The position numbers and the translations under genes are program-made. The notes below the pieces were generated by a model. The model saw only the letters and a list, made by a program, of their open reading frames with translations. It searched no databases and was not told where the DNA came from. From the NCBI GenBank assembly GCA_019671005.1, contig CM033726.1, positions 23,187,657 to 23,251,656 of the forward strand: DNA of 64,000 nt, in the 5' to 3' direction. Shown one piece after another: positions 34,807-45,510 of the stretch (the stretch's first letter is position 1; the number at the start of each line of letters is the position of its first letter). This stretch comes from Hibiscus mutabilis (Eukaryota; Streptophyta; Magnoliopsida; Malvales; Malvaceae).

Positions 34807-35636
34807 AATATATGTTTTGCATGAATCTTCACTCATATTTACTTTAAATTAAAAAAATTACTTTTACCAAGCGAAGATTCCTTGGTAAAAAGATGACATG
34901 GAAAAAATTATTAAAGTGGATGGTTTGTATTGGTTTGGACCATGGATGGTGTGGCAAGCTGGGCCTATGATATAATTTCTCCTCCTTAAAAGACAGGTTT
35001 AAATGGTTTTGTTTTCACGATTTGCGTGATTTTCATGCTTAAGAAACATATATTACTACGAGTAGTGACTGAACTTAGGGTAAACGTTTATTGGGCCAAA
35101 TACAATTTTCAAAAAAATTGAAATTTAATAAAAATTTTAATAATTATGTGAAATTTAATAAGAACTTTTAAAAATTATGAAAGGGAGTTTAATTAAAAAT
35201 ATTTAAAATTTTGAAGCTTAATATGAATTTTTAAAAATCTTGAGCAGGCAAATTAATTTTATAAAATATTTTAGGGCCATAGTCTAATTTCCCAAATTTT
35301 TGTGGGCCATGATACTTAGCCCCTTAAACTTTTCGCCCCTGACTACGGGACCTCATTAAAAATGTAAGAAAAAATAGAGATGACAATCAAGCCCATTCAG
35401 ATCGATTTGGTTTAGGTTAGTTTAGGTTTGGGCCTTTTAGGTGCATGCCTTTTTGAATTGTCCGTTCAGTTCAAATTTTCTTAAGTACAATTTTTTCTAG
35501 ATTTGGGTTTTTTGGTGTCCATACATTCAAAGTTCGTGTCTTTTCAGGTTCATGTTGTTTATATTTGAGTTTTTTTCATTTGATGTAATTAGACAATTTT
35601 GATTTATAGATATAATTATATTTACATATTTAGATC
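34807..35636. other. Anonymous AT-rich sequence
   Basis: No coding region, repeat unit or terminus that I can support. It contains an interrupted run of 'AAATTTAATAAxAATTTT' words around 35100-35230. It also has a 'gggccatgatacttagccccttaaac' type stretch, which looks like degraded transposon sequence. Confidence 0.5.
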
Positions 35637-36325
35637 TGTAACGACCTGAGTTTTTGAGTCAACATGTAAAAGTTGACCCAAGCCTTGTTCTTGATGGTTT
35701 AGCAAGTCAATTAGAGACTTGGGCCAAGTTTTGGCCATTTAGGGTAAGAATTGGGCTCAATTTGACTAAAAATTTACTATTTTTTGTTTAAAGAATGCAA
35801 AGTGGGTTGATTTCTATTAAATGGTATTTGCTGGCATGTAGGATTTAAAAGAGACACAATTAGATTATGAGAACATCCCCATTTTCCCTCTTTTTCATCT
35901 CCCTAAACCTCAACCTATTTTCTTTAAGAAACCCTAGTTGCTAAGCATCAAATGAGTCAACTTTCTTAATCTGAGTATTCAATTGAGATTGAAGGAGGCT
36001 AGATTATTAATAAACATCACAAGAGCTTTAAGAAAATCTCATTATCGTGTTGGAAAGGTGGTAATAAGCTCATTTAAGGTTTTATGATGGCTTATGCTAT
36101 AAGAGATTCTTCTAGCTATTTATCTAGTTTTTGGTGTTCTAGATTTATTTTCTTACTTTCATTAACCTCGTAATTGTGTTAGTAATTTGTTGTATGTTTG
36201 TTTAATTAGAGAAGGAGTTTGTTGAACCTTCTAAATCTAGAGGGGAGAGAAGGTTGTGGAGAGCTAATTAAGGAGTTAATTTTTTTTTGTTTTTATAGAA
36301 TATAGTATACCTTTAACTTTGAAGT
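35637..36325 (+). mobile_element. Probable LTR 5' fragment cut by element D
   Basis: Begins TGTAACGACCTGAG, the TGTAACRCC-type start of chromovirus LTRs. It continues through an AT-rich leader with a 'CCTCTTTTTCATCTCCCTAAACC' type stretch like those in LTR-A and LTR-B. It ends abruptly at the start of element D. There is no second copy in the window, so the identity rests on the start only. Confidence 0.4.
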
Positions 36326-37451
36326 TGATGTGAGCATGGATCCGCCGAAAGACGATCCAATAGAGCTTCCACGAGGGACGGTCACTCGAGAAAGAGACAA
36401 ACAATTCAAAGAAGCTCTCATAGGATTAACTGAACAAGCTTGGGACATCAAGCAAGCTTTGGACGTTGGACTTTTGCCATGCAATCCATGCAATTTGTTG
36501 CATGTGAACATATTGAGTGAAAATGGAACATTTCAATTTATTTGAAGCTACATTTTTTAATTGTTGTTACATTTTAGTTAATCTATTTGTTGCTACATGT
36601 TTCATATATTTTATTATTGTCACATTTTTATGTTCCCATATTAATATCACATTACATGTTATTTTCACATATTATTAATTTGATTTTTGTGTTCACAAAT
36701 TATGCCTTATATGCATCCTACATGGCTAGCCACATCAAGCTTGGAAGAAAGAATCTTGGGATGCCACATGCACATTCATGAAGAGGTGGGAATTTTCAAG
36801 GCATTATATCCATACATTCACCAAAGCCATTCATCTTTTGAAGCATCATGTATGGCAAGGGGGAGTTCCTTGGAAGTTTCTTACACTTGGAGAATGCATT
36901 GGAGATCATTAATTTATTCAAGTCTTTCACCTCTGAAAACAAGTGCATTGAGTGTCACAAAGGAAGATTCATAGAACATGTACATTGCCTTCTTTCATCC
37001 ATTATTGTATCCATTCATATGCCTTAGCCAATAAATATAGGCTTATTTTACTTTTGTAAACACAACTTTGATTTTAATAGAATTTAAAAGTGTTCTCTTT
37101 TTTGTTCTTAATTGAACTCCAAGTGACTTATCAAGAATATTTTGTGGCGTCAACCCCTTTCTTTTGAACTTATCACTATCCTTGGTGTGGCGTTCAACCC
37201 CTTTGATATCATTGGTTTCTACCCCCTTATAGATAGTGGGTCATGATTCTATTATCTTGTTATTAGTTAAGAAATCGTATAAGTCTAGGGTCAGCATTAC
37301 ATATCGTGTTGGTTCTCTCTTGGTTCCCCTTAGCCGATTTCAAGCCTACCTACCATCACCATTCCCATATTTTATTTCTTTTTCAATCATTCCATCATTC
37401 CAAGCCCATTTGCAAACCTTCATCATTGTCATCCTAAGTACTTTGATATCA
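36326..37451 (+). mobile_element. 5' LTR of element D, 1.1 kb
   Basis: Begins TGATGTGAGCATGGATCC and is matched by 54500-55587. Its first 0.2 kb is protein-like: the frame 36330-36545 encodes MDPPKDDPIELPRGTVTRER and onward, equivalent to the Pol C-terminus read from the 3' LTR. This is the LTR-encoded tail of pol rather than a gene at this site. Downstream there is a CCTATAAATA-type promoter box (here mutated to CAATAAATATAGG at about 37029). The LTR ends near 37451, beside TGATATCAGGGTTAG. Confidence 0.75.
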
Positions 37452-37458
37452 GGGTTAG
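37444..37458 (+). promoter_or_regulatory. Possible degenerate primer-binding site of element D
   Basis: TGATATCAGGGTTAG resembles the Met-tRNA primer site TGGTATCAGAGCTAG with three changes. It overlaps the estimated LTR end by a few bases, so either the LTR ends slightly earlier or the match is accidental. Confidence 0.35.
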
Positions 37459-37995
37459 TTAAATAAAGGTACTCGTTCATTTACTATTCAATTTCAATCT
37501 TTTTATTTATGTATTTATTAGAAAGAAAAAAAAAGAGAAGAAGCAAAAAAATAAAAAAAAAATAAAAAGCAAAATCAAAACAAAAAAAGAAGTAGCAAAA
37601 CCAAAAGCAAAAAAATAGAAAGATCAACAAAAGGAAGAATCAAAAATATTTTTCGAGTACAAGCCTCTTTTCCCGTTATTTGTTTCTTACAATTTGTAGC
37701 CACACATCGTCCTCTAGCCTTTTATTTCTTAGCCTTCCCTTATTTTCCTAATCATCTTTCCTACCATACATATAATTTTGAAGCCGATTCCACAACAAGC
37801 TTTTGGTAAGTTCAAAGTAGTTCTCTTTATAACGTAGAGAAAGAACAATAGTGGTAAAATACAAGAGTGTGTGAGAGCATTAGAGTGGATAAAAGGCAAC
37901 ATCGAGTGCAAACACGAGTTGAGCATTTCTTTCTTTTAAAGTGGATTTTGGTGAGGTTTTTTTCTTTTTTTATTAATTTTTTTGCAAGGTACATC
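37452..37995 (+). mobile_element. Leader of element D
   Basis: Untranslated leader between LTR and gag. 37515-37625 is an extreme A-rich run (AAAGAAAA-type), and 37630-37850 is pyrimidine-rich. No gene. Confidence 0.6.
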
Positions 37996-39140
37996 ATGTC
38001 TGATGCTTCCATACAAAACAATGGTCATGAAAAAAACCCGTATCGAGTGCAACAAAATTTGATCAGATAGTTGGATAGATTTCTTCGAATCCAACTAACA
38101 ACAATAGAAGAATGTTTGGATCGTTTGGAGGAAAGATCCAAACAAGGTTCATATCACAGTTCTAGGAGGCCACGAGTCCCACTTAGGCAAATCAAGTGAC
38201 TATAATAGTCAAAGTGAAAGATGAACTGACCAAGGTTCCAACTTCAATGTGAGTCGCCAAGAACCAAGGAGTCAAGGTCCAAAGAACTAAAACCAAGTGG
38301 ATGACAATCTTAGCAGCATCTGAATGGCTATTCCTCATTTCTAAGGGAAGACTGACCCTGGAAGCCTATTTGGAATGGAGAAGAAAGTTGAACTTGTCTT
38401 CAAATGTCACAACTATTCTGAAAACAAAAAGGTCAAACTTGTCGCCATTGAATTTTCTAATTATGCTATCATTTGGTGGGATCAATTAACTTTGAGTAGG
38501 AGAAAGAATGGTGAGATACCCTGTCGGCATGGGATGAAATGTAAGCCATCATGAGGAGGAGATTTGTTCCAACACATTACCATCGGGGCTTGTTCCAAAA
38601 ACTCCAAAGTCTCACTCAAGGCAATTGGAGTGTGGAGGATTACTATAAAGAGATAGAAATTGCCATGATTCGTACCAATGTGGAGGAAGAATGAGAGGCT
38701 ACCATGGCAAGGTTCTTAGCCAGTCTTAATTGAGACATTGCTGACAAAGTAGAACTCCAACACTACGTCGAAATTGAGGACATGATTCATATGGAAATTA
38801 AAGTGGAAAAATAAAAAAAGAAAAAAAATACTACTCTACCCTCTACTAATTCAATTTCAAAGACAAAGTGAGGGCAAGGTGCCTACAAAAAGGACACCAC
38901 TTTTTGGAGCAAAGATAATGTAGAGACATCAAAGCTTAATAAGCCGAACAAAAAGCTGAATAAAGGAAAAGCTGAGGCCACAACTAATCGAACTCGTGAC
39001 ATCAAGTGCTTTAAATGCCTCGGGAAGGGACATATTGCTAGTCAATATGCAAACAAGAGGGTCATGTTCCTAAAGATGGTGGAGAAATTGAGTCTAAACA
39101 AGAGGACAAAGTTGAATCTGAAGTACACACCGACCATTAA
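37996..39140 (+). pseudogene. gag: gag of element D (Ty3/Gypsy), decayed
   Basis: The start at 37996 gives MSDASIQNNGHEKNPYR and reaches a stop at 38068-38070. The same frame continues as an acidic, leucine-containing stretch (TTIEECLDRLEERS) with coiled-coil character. After a frameshift the capsid part is recognisable: 38301-38489 includes LTLEAYLEWRRKLNL, and other frames give the WWDQL block near 38478 and the YHRGLFQKLQSLTQG-like block near 38572. The zinc knuckle at 39007-39048 reads CFKCLGKGHIASQY, with the final Cys replaced by Tyr. At least six stops or frameshifts. Gag would form the particle shell and bind RNA; this copy cannot. Confidence 0.8.
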
Positions 39141-39835
39141 GATTTGGAATATTTCGTTGATGGTGAAGTCCTTGTTGTGAAATGAAGCGTAAGAATCCAA
39201 AGTGTGAAAGGAGAGCAACAACAAGAAAACATCTTCCATACTCGTTGCCACATCCAAGGCAAGGTATGTAGTGTTATTATAGATGGTGGTACTTGTACTA
39301 ATGTTGCTAGTAGCTTGTTGATAGAAAAATATTGGCCTTGCAACCACCAAACATCCACAATCATACAAGCTTCAATGGCTTAATGACGGAGGCGAGATCA
39401 AAGTCACCAAGCAAGCCCTTATTGCCTTCTCGGTTGGCAAGTTTTGTGACGAAGTTATTTGTAATGTAGTTCCCAGGAAAGCCGACCATTTATTGTTAGG
39501 AAGACCTTGGCAATTTGATCGTCAGGTGATGCATGATGGTTATACTAACGGGTAAACTTTCAAGCATGAAAGAATGTTATGTTGGCACCTCTCACGCTAA
39601 AACAAATTTATGACGACCAAGTTCATTTGAAGAAAAGATTTGTAAAAACAAAAAAAAAGATGAAAGATGAAAATGAAAAAAAAAGAAAGTACAAAAAGAA
39701 TGTGAGTCAAAAACAAAAAAAAATCAAGGAAAAGAAACAAGAGAAAATAAAGAAAACGAGATGGAAAAATTGAATGTTTTTGTAAAAGAAAGAGAAGTGA
39801 GGAAATCTTTTCTTTTGAAGCACGTCTTGATTATG
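39141..39835 (+). pseudogene. pol: Protease and lysine-rich linker of element D
   Basis: Around 39265-39310 the frame gives VIIDGGTCTNVASS, the protease loop with Gly in place of the usual Ser (DGG instead of DSG). After a frameshift a DHLLLGRPWQFD-type block (near 39484-39520) is still readable: the conserved 'LLGRPWQ' end of this protease family. 39579-39773 encodes a strongly basic Lys/Glu stretch. Such a charged linker sits between protease and RT in this group, so I do not treat it as a separate gene. The front half of RT that should follow is missing. Confidence 0.7.
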
Positions 39836-40302
39836 CTTATGTCAAGGAAAGTTTGCTTACCACTAACGACCTTAACGATTCTTTGCCTTCTTTTATTGTT
39901 TATTTGATTGAAGAATTTGAAGAAGTTTTCTTTGATGACATTTTGATTTACAGCAAATCATTGGAAGAACATGTGCACATCTTAAGATCGGTATTAGAAG
40001 TACTAAAGAAGGAGACCTTGTTTGCAAACCTCAAAAAATGTTCTTTTTGTACTAACAAACTTATATTTTTAGGATTTGTGGTCAACTCAGAAGGACTTGA
40101 AGTGGATCAAGAGAAGGTAAAATCATTTCAAGAGTGGCCGCAACCTACAAGCATAAGTCAAGTAAGAAGTTTCCATGGTCTTGCTAACTTCTATCGAAGG
40201 TTTGTTCCTAACTTTAGTAATAAAGTCGCCCCTCAAACGAGAATCATAAAAAAAGTGCAAACTTTCATCAGGGTGAGGAACAAGAAAAATCCTTTATTTT
40301 AA
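39836..40302 (+). pseudogene. pol: RT fragment of element D (palm end, thumb and connection)
   Basis: The reading frame is open from 39853 to 40302. The first 30 codons (LTTNDLNDSLPSF...) belong to the protease-RT linker. They jump directly to the catalytic strand FFDDILIYSKS, so about 0.5 kb of RT (fingers and most of the palm) is deleted. The end is well preserved: SLEEHVHILRSVLEVLKKE, NLKKCSFCTNKLIFLGFVV, EGLEVDQEKVKSF, and RSFHGLANFYRRFVPNFS. Divergence from the LTR-A and LTR-B pols is large, so element D belongs to another Ty3/Gypsy lineage. I lean to a CRM/Galadriel-like chromovirus, unproven. Confidence 0.85.
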
Positions 40303-41327
40303 TCCAAGATTGTTTGACGAATGCGTATATGTTATCACTCCCGAATTTTAACAAAACTTTTAAGATTGAGTGTGATGCATCAGGAATAGGATTAGAGCCG
40401 TTCTCACTCAAGACGGACGCCCAATTGCTTACTTTAGTGAGAAATTGAATGGTGCAACCCTCAATTACCCGACATATGATAAGGAGATGTACACTTTGAT
40501 TTAGGCATTGGAAACGTGGCAACATTACCTTTGGAGCAAGGAATTCGTAATCCACACCGATCATGAAGCCTTGAAGCATCTCAAAGGACGAAAAAAGTTG
40601 AAAAAGAGGCATGCTAAATGGGTGGAGTTCCTTGAAACATTTCCATACGTGATCAAATACAAGAAAGGTAAGGAAAATGTTGTTACCGATGCTTTGTCGA
40701 GAACGTATGCACTCTTTAATACCGTGGATTCTAAATTGCTTGGTTTTACTTATATCAAAGAACTCTATGATAATGATCTTGATTTTGGTGTGTATTACAA
40801 GGCTTGAACAAATGGGGTTTTTGATAGGTTTTACAAGCAAGACGACTACCTCTTTCGAGAAGGTAAAATATGCGTTCCTTAAGGATCCATTCGAAAAGTT
40901 CTTGTGAAGGAAGCAAAAGGAGGGGGACTTATGGGTCACTTTGGCATAACCAAGACTTTGGACATGCTCTGTGAGCATTTCTTTTGGCCCAAGATGATGT
41001 GATGTCGAGAGGATGTACGATAGATGCATCATTTGCAAGAAGGCCAAATTGTGCCTCAAACTCCATGGATTGTACACACTACTTCCAATTATTGAAGTAC
41101 CTTGGTTAGACATTTCCATGGATTTTGTAATTGCACTCCCTTGAACTAAAAATGGAAAAGACTCGATTTTTGTGATAGTCGACAAGTTTTCTAAAATGGC
41201 ACATTTTATTCCTTGTAATAAAATTAATGATGCTTAGAATATAGCTAACTTGTTTTTTAGGGAAGTGGTAGAGCTACATAGGATGCCGAGGACAATTGTG
41301 TCGGATCGAGATGCCAGGTTCCTTAGT
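40303..41327 (+). pseudogene. pol: RNase H and first part of integrase of element D
   Basis: The RNase H start IECDASGIGLE (about 40365) is followed by stops and frameshifts. 40508-40807 is open and gives METWQHYLWSKEFVIHTDHE, the KKRHAKWVEFLETFPYVIKY block and NVVTDALSR. Integrase begins near 40920 (LMGHFGITKTLDMLCEHFFW). The first catalytic Asp lies in the DISMDFV-like block near 41115. The frame is lost several times, and the last codons before 41327 (VSDRDARFLS) contain the second Asp. At that point the 12.5-kb LTR-A element interrupts it. The reading resumes at 53845. A long antisense frame over this region (40268-41185) is a by-product. Confidence 0.85.
41323..41327. repeat. Target-site duplication TTAGT (left)
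   Basis: The TTAGT before the TG of the LTR at 41328 equals the TTAGT after its CA at 53839. The integrase reading joins across the two sites. Confidence 0.93.
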
Positions 41328-43059
41328 TGTAATACCCCGTTTTGGGCCTAGCAGATTTGAAGTTTATTAGACGTCTAGTGGATCGTGTTAGAGATTCGAG
41401 TTAAATTCAGGACCGTATATTTTTTGGTAAGATAAAATATGGAAAAATAGTTAAAAATAATATTTTAATATATATTGATTTTTGGTGGAATCAATTTTAG
41501 AAAAGGGAATTTGGAAATATGACATTTTGGATTAGTGACCAAAATGCGATTTTTTGAAAATTGTTTTAAAGTGACTAAAATCAAAAGGGTCAAATCCTTA
41601 GAATCCGTAAGGAGATAATCTACCAAGTGTTTGCTGGTGGTTTTTCCGTTCAATTAAATCATTTTAAACATGTGTTTTATAAGGGTTTTAAGACTGATAA
41701 AATATCTAAAGTTAGTTATTAGCTTTTAAAAGAAATTTACGTAACTTTTTCTTAAACCTTTTCTCTCAATTTCTTTTCTTTCAAACACTCAGAATTTCAT
41801 CAAAATACAGAGGTGAAGGACTCTTTTCATTCAGATTATTGATTTTAATTTGATTCATTAACTTTGTTTTGCAAAATCTCGTTGAAATCTTATGTTTTCT
41901 TAGCTTTAAACAAGCCAATTGAGGGAGAAATCACATAACAGGGGTAAGGTCTGTGATCTCCTCTGTTAAAAAGTTCTTTATTGATATTCCCAAGTATTTG
42001 ATCCTTGATTTGTGAGATGTAATGTGATTTTAATATTTTATCAATGTTTAACTGAGTTATTTTGGGAATATTGATAAAACATGGTAATTTCTGAAGTAGT
42101 TTTGATTTCCAATATTTGAGATTGATTTAATATATGTTTTGGATGTGTTTTGATGTTGATAAGTTCTTTTTATCAATAGAATCCCAAAACTCTTGAATCT
42201 CTAATTGTTTAGGTTGCTAGTTTTGAGTTATTGTGGACATAATCGAGTTTAATCATTGCTGGAGGTAAAAGGATGTTAGGAAAGGGTTTTTGGATGTTAT
42301 TAGATGTTGGTTGATGGGTTGGATTATTGTTTTATGCCTGGGTTAGGTTTCGGCAATGTTTGATAACGCTTTCGGTATGTTTCAGATGGTTTTCTAGTGG
42401 GTAACTTTGGAGTTGCGGGAGATTGCTATTAGGCAATGTTTTGAATGCATTTTAATGCATTTGTCCTCTGGTTTTATGTGTTTAAAATAGGGGAAAATCA
42501 TGGAGACGAAGCTTGATGTTGTTTTGTTGCTTGCCAGGAGCTTGTTTCGCATTGGCAAGGAAGGTGAGGCGTATCAGTGAGTGGAAACTGGTTTTTAACG
42601 CTTTACAAAGGTTTGTAAAGAATTTCGAGAGTTTAGGGTAAGCTTGAGACACTTACCTAAGCTTGGAAGTAAGTTTCTCTTATTTTACTCTTAAATATCG
42701 GCTTGGATATGAGCATGTTGTTTGCCTGTTTTGGTGATAAACATGGTATGATTTATTTACTGGAAATGCATGATTTTGGGTACATAAGCAAGGGATTGAA
42801 AGTACATTAAATGCTATTGAGCATTAGTTTTCATTCCGGTTGGGAATGGTGTTATTGCATTGGCAATGAGATTTGCATATGTGATGTTTTGTTTAATGCA
42901 TTGTAAAATAGTAAGTAAATGGTTGTAAATTGTTTGAAAATGATATATTGGCTATGTGACAAGGTGAGAAAACAATCAGATATAGTTGGCATGCCATAGA
43001 ATTAAAAGTGCACTATAAAATATGAACAAAATCGATCGTGACCATGGGTCCTTGAGGTA

Positions 43060-43295
43060 TGGCAGTTTAACAAGGCCATTTGGACTGTTGGGGACCTCAT
43101 TTGAGGCTTGCGGTTTAACTAGGCAACCCAAATTGATGGTGATCTTGCGAATTAACTAGGCAAGGTCGGTACACTTGTGGTTTAACTAGGCAAGGGTGAA
43201 ATCTAGCGGTTTAACTAGGCGAGGGTGTCAAATCTTGCAGTTTAACTAGGCAAGGGTTGGGATATCATGCGGTTTAACTACGCATGGTATGAGAG
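43060..43295 (+). repeat. Degenerate precursor repeats of the 32-bp array
   Basis: Six or seven units built on GCGGTTTAACTAGGCAAGG, beginning near 43107, 43147, 43178, 43204, 43237 and 43269, with spacings of roughly 26-40 bp. The unit near 43253-43284 (TTGGGATATCATGCGGTTTA) is almost identical to the array monomer. Confidence 0.88.
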
Positions 43296-43588
43296 ATCCG
43301 TGTATTCAATGTGTATAGGATAGAGGTAGTCTATCCGGGTCACTATAAATGCCAATATATGTGAATGTTCATGTGTTGAACCTTGTTTATAATGCTTTGG
43401 GGATTTAAGCATGGCTTGTTTAAAATGCTTTGGGATTTAAGCATGGATTGTATATAAAGTTATATAAAGGTTATTATGTTTTGATTCGGTTGGAATCATG
43501 TAAAAGTGCTTAGGTTGTAAGCATGTTTTGGGGAAAGCAAACATGTGGTTTGCAAATAGTTTTTAATGCATCATTGTTTTATGAGCAT

Positions 43589-43640
43589 CCTCACTAAGCA
43601 TGTGTGCTCACACTCTCCTTTTCCTAATGATGCAGTGCAA
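43589..43640 (+). promoter_or_regulatory. Conserved CCTCACTAAG block with pyrimidine run and ATGATGCAG
   Basis: CCTCACTAAGCATGTGTGCT, a C/T-rich run and ATGATGCAG occur in order in every LTR-A copy that reaches this far (10367, 17889 with one change, 20751 minus, 43589, 49650, 60643 minus, 63481 minus, 4557 minus). The run plus CAG has the look of a splice acceptor, but it could equally be part of the RNA 3'-end signal. Confidence 0.45.
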
Positions 43641-44192
43641 TAAAGTTCGAGGCCGCAAAGGCAAGGTTTGCAAGGATCCAAATGATAAACTACTTTTGAG
43701 TATGAACTCAGTTTATGTTTTCGGTTAATAAGGCAATGTGTTCGCCATGGTTCTTGGGAGTTATAAATTTGTTGCATTGTAGTTTTTAGAATGATTCTAT
43801 ACTGGTTTTTGATGATGGTTAGATGTTGCTCATCTTGATGTTATTACTTGCCTATAGTTGTGGTTGAATGGATGTATAGGTATGCTTCTAGAGTTCCCCT
43901 ATGGATTGTTATGTTGTACTGGTTTGACCAGGTTGAATATGCTATGTTGAGTGTGTTCGCATGATGCTTATACTGAGAATGGCCTAATTGTGCATTTTGG
44001 TATGTTTGGCAAAGTGGTCTAAGAAGCATGCCTCTAGAGTGGTCCTTTGGAAGTATGAGGTTGATTTGTTTGCCTAACTTTAGAATAAATGATAGTTTAT
44101 GTATGCTCAAATGTTGTTATGTGCGTATGCAAGTTGCTAGGGGCCAATTGCATCTAGAATTGTGTGAAAAGCCAGCTAATTTCGACATTACA

Positions 44193-44470
44193 GGCGTACT
44201 GATACGCGAGGGACCATATCGGTACGGCTAGGCAAATAAGGCTAGGGTGTTTCGGTATAGGTAGGGGCATTTTGATACGCCTAATGGTTACTGGAATTTC
44301 ACTTTTTGGGAATGAGGCCGCGTATCAAAACACCAGGTGACCATATCGGTACGGTGTTTAAGGAATTTAAAACATATTTATACTTGAAGTGGCGTACCGG
44401 TATGGGTCTTGCCTTATCTAAACGATCAGTTCACAATCGTATTGATACGGGACTCAGCGTATCGATACAG
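44193..44470. repeat. CGTAYCGRTACG motif cluster in LTR-A
   Basis: About ten variants between CGTACTGATACGCG near 44193 and CGTATCGATACAG near 44458. The same cluster, with point differences, is at 53135-53420 in the 3' LTR. Confidence 0.75.
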
Positions 44471-44902
44471 ATACCATTTTTTTCTGTTAATGTCTTGGAA
44501 AGGCAGTTTTTGTTTCTTTCGTTTTAGTAAATGAATGTTGTTTTGAAAATTATTTGAGTATGGATGATCATTTGAAGCTGGTTTTTGACATATAAGCATG
44601 AAACGTACTTAACTAAAGGTTGGTAACTTAAATATTAGAAAGTCCTTTTATATTGCATAAATTGCATTTTGGTCCCTAATTTGTATTTGTGGCCAATTGG
44701 ATGTCGTTACGATGCCCGATTGAGATGAGTGCTCACATGTGGACAGTATGAACATGTAGGAAAGAATAATTGCATCTAGACAAGATAAAAGAAAAAAATA
44801 AGCATGTTTTAGGTTTAATCGTCTGAGTTTACTTCGATAAACTTAATGTAGCTTGCTCGGTTCGATCTTGCGACTAGGCCGGGTCGAGGGGGTTACATTT
44901 GT

Positions 44903-44918
44903 TGGAATCAGAGCCAGG
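44903..44918 (+). promoter_or_regulatory. Primer-binding site of the nested LTR-A element
   Basis: TGGAATCAGAGCCAGG, one base different from the Met-tRNA primer site TGGTATCAGAGCCAGG, 5 bp after the LTR end. Confidence 0.88.
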
Positions 44919-45131
44919 TTTGTAAAAAGATGGGATATTTTTGTTTGAATAGTTGATGTTGTTTGAACTGTATAGTGATTGTGTATATGTACAGTGATCG
45001 TTTAATATTCTGTTGGAGTATGTTTTGGGAACACATTGCCATTACCGAGGATTTTAAATGTGTTTTAAAGTTAACTTGGATCCTTTGGCTGACGCTAGCC
45101 TAACTCTCATGTTTTTTATGCTTTTTTTAGC

Positions 45132-45500
45132 ATGGCTCGACATGAGACACGATCAATGGCTAATACTGTCAGGGTTGGGCAAAATAATGAGACAGGAGAG
45201 AATCTCCCTCGTGTTTTACCTCTTCCTCCTCCTCCAATGGTTCCTCCAGTTGACGTTGGGGCAGGTGAAGCACCCCAGGTTCACCAAGTGCTTGTGTATG
45301 GTGATTTGACTCTGTTAGTACAGACAATAATGGGATTTTTACATGTAGCTATGGCTGGAGTGCAGGCACAGGCACTAGGACCTGTTGTGGTGGCAAATCA
45401 AGGTTTACCCTTAGAGCGTTTGAGGAGTTTGGGAGGTGAAGAGTTTCAGGGCTTGAGCCCTGAGGAAGCCGAATGTTTGCTGGAAAAGAGGTTCGCATAA
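45132..45500 (+). pseudogene. gag: gag N-terminal remnant of the nested LTR-A element
   Basis: Open for 122 codons from MARHETRSMANTVRVGQ, with a proline-rich stretch (PRVLPLPPPPMVPP) and the LRSLGGEEFQGLSPEEAECL segment that normally leads into the capsid domain of chromovirus Gag. The stop comes at 45498-45500, and about 10 bp later the sequence changes abruptly into LTR-derived tandem repeat. The normal rest of gag and all of pol are missing, so the element cannot encode its own replication proteins and could only have moved with help. A possible untranslated leader of about 210 bp follows the primer site. Confidence 0.8.
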
Positions 45501-45510
45501 TGAATCAGAT

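Larger units (their letters stand above)
41328..44897 (+). mobile_element. 5' LTR-A (subfamily 1) of the nested element, 3.57 kb
   Basis: TGTAATACCCCG at 41328 to GGGGGTTACA at 44897, followed by a primer site. It carries the full set of LTR-A landmarks: the degenerate GGTTTAACTAGGCAAGG block (43060-43295), CCTCACTAAG at 43589-43598 followed by a pyrimidine run and ATGATGCAG, and CGTAYCG motifs at 44193-44470. The post-array segments 49517-49883 and 52756-53839 align with its last 1.5 kb. Confidence 0.93.

Noticed and set aside
36321..36325. Target duplication GAAGT for element D
   Set aside because: No GAAGT is found just after the estimated end of the 3' LTR near 55587, so I do not claim it.
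36330..36545. Separate small gene starting MDPPKDD
   Set aside because: The same code follows integrase in frame at 54510. It is the part of Pol that overlaps the LTR.
37515..37625. Poly(A) tail of a LINE or processed gene
   Set aside because: The run is interrupted by G and C and lies inside the element D leader between LTR and gag. No LINE coding sequence or flanking duplication is seen.
39579..39773. Independent lysine-rich protein
   Set aside because: It lies between protease and RT of element D, where a charged linker is expected.
40268..41185. Minus-strand gene of 305 codons
   Set aside because: It is antisense to the RNase H/integrase of element D, and I recognise no domain. The plus strand explains the sequence.
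40303..41327. Endogenous pararetrovirus sequence
   Set aside because: Integrase, LTRs with TG/CA ends and a polypurine tract place these pols in Ty3/Gypsy. I saw no movement-protein or caulimovirus-type coat motif.
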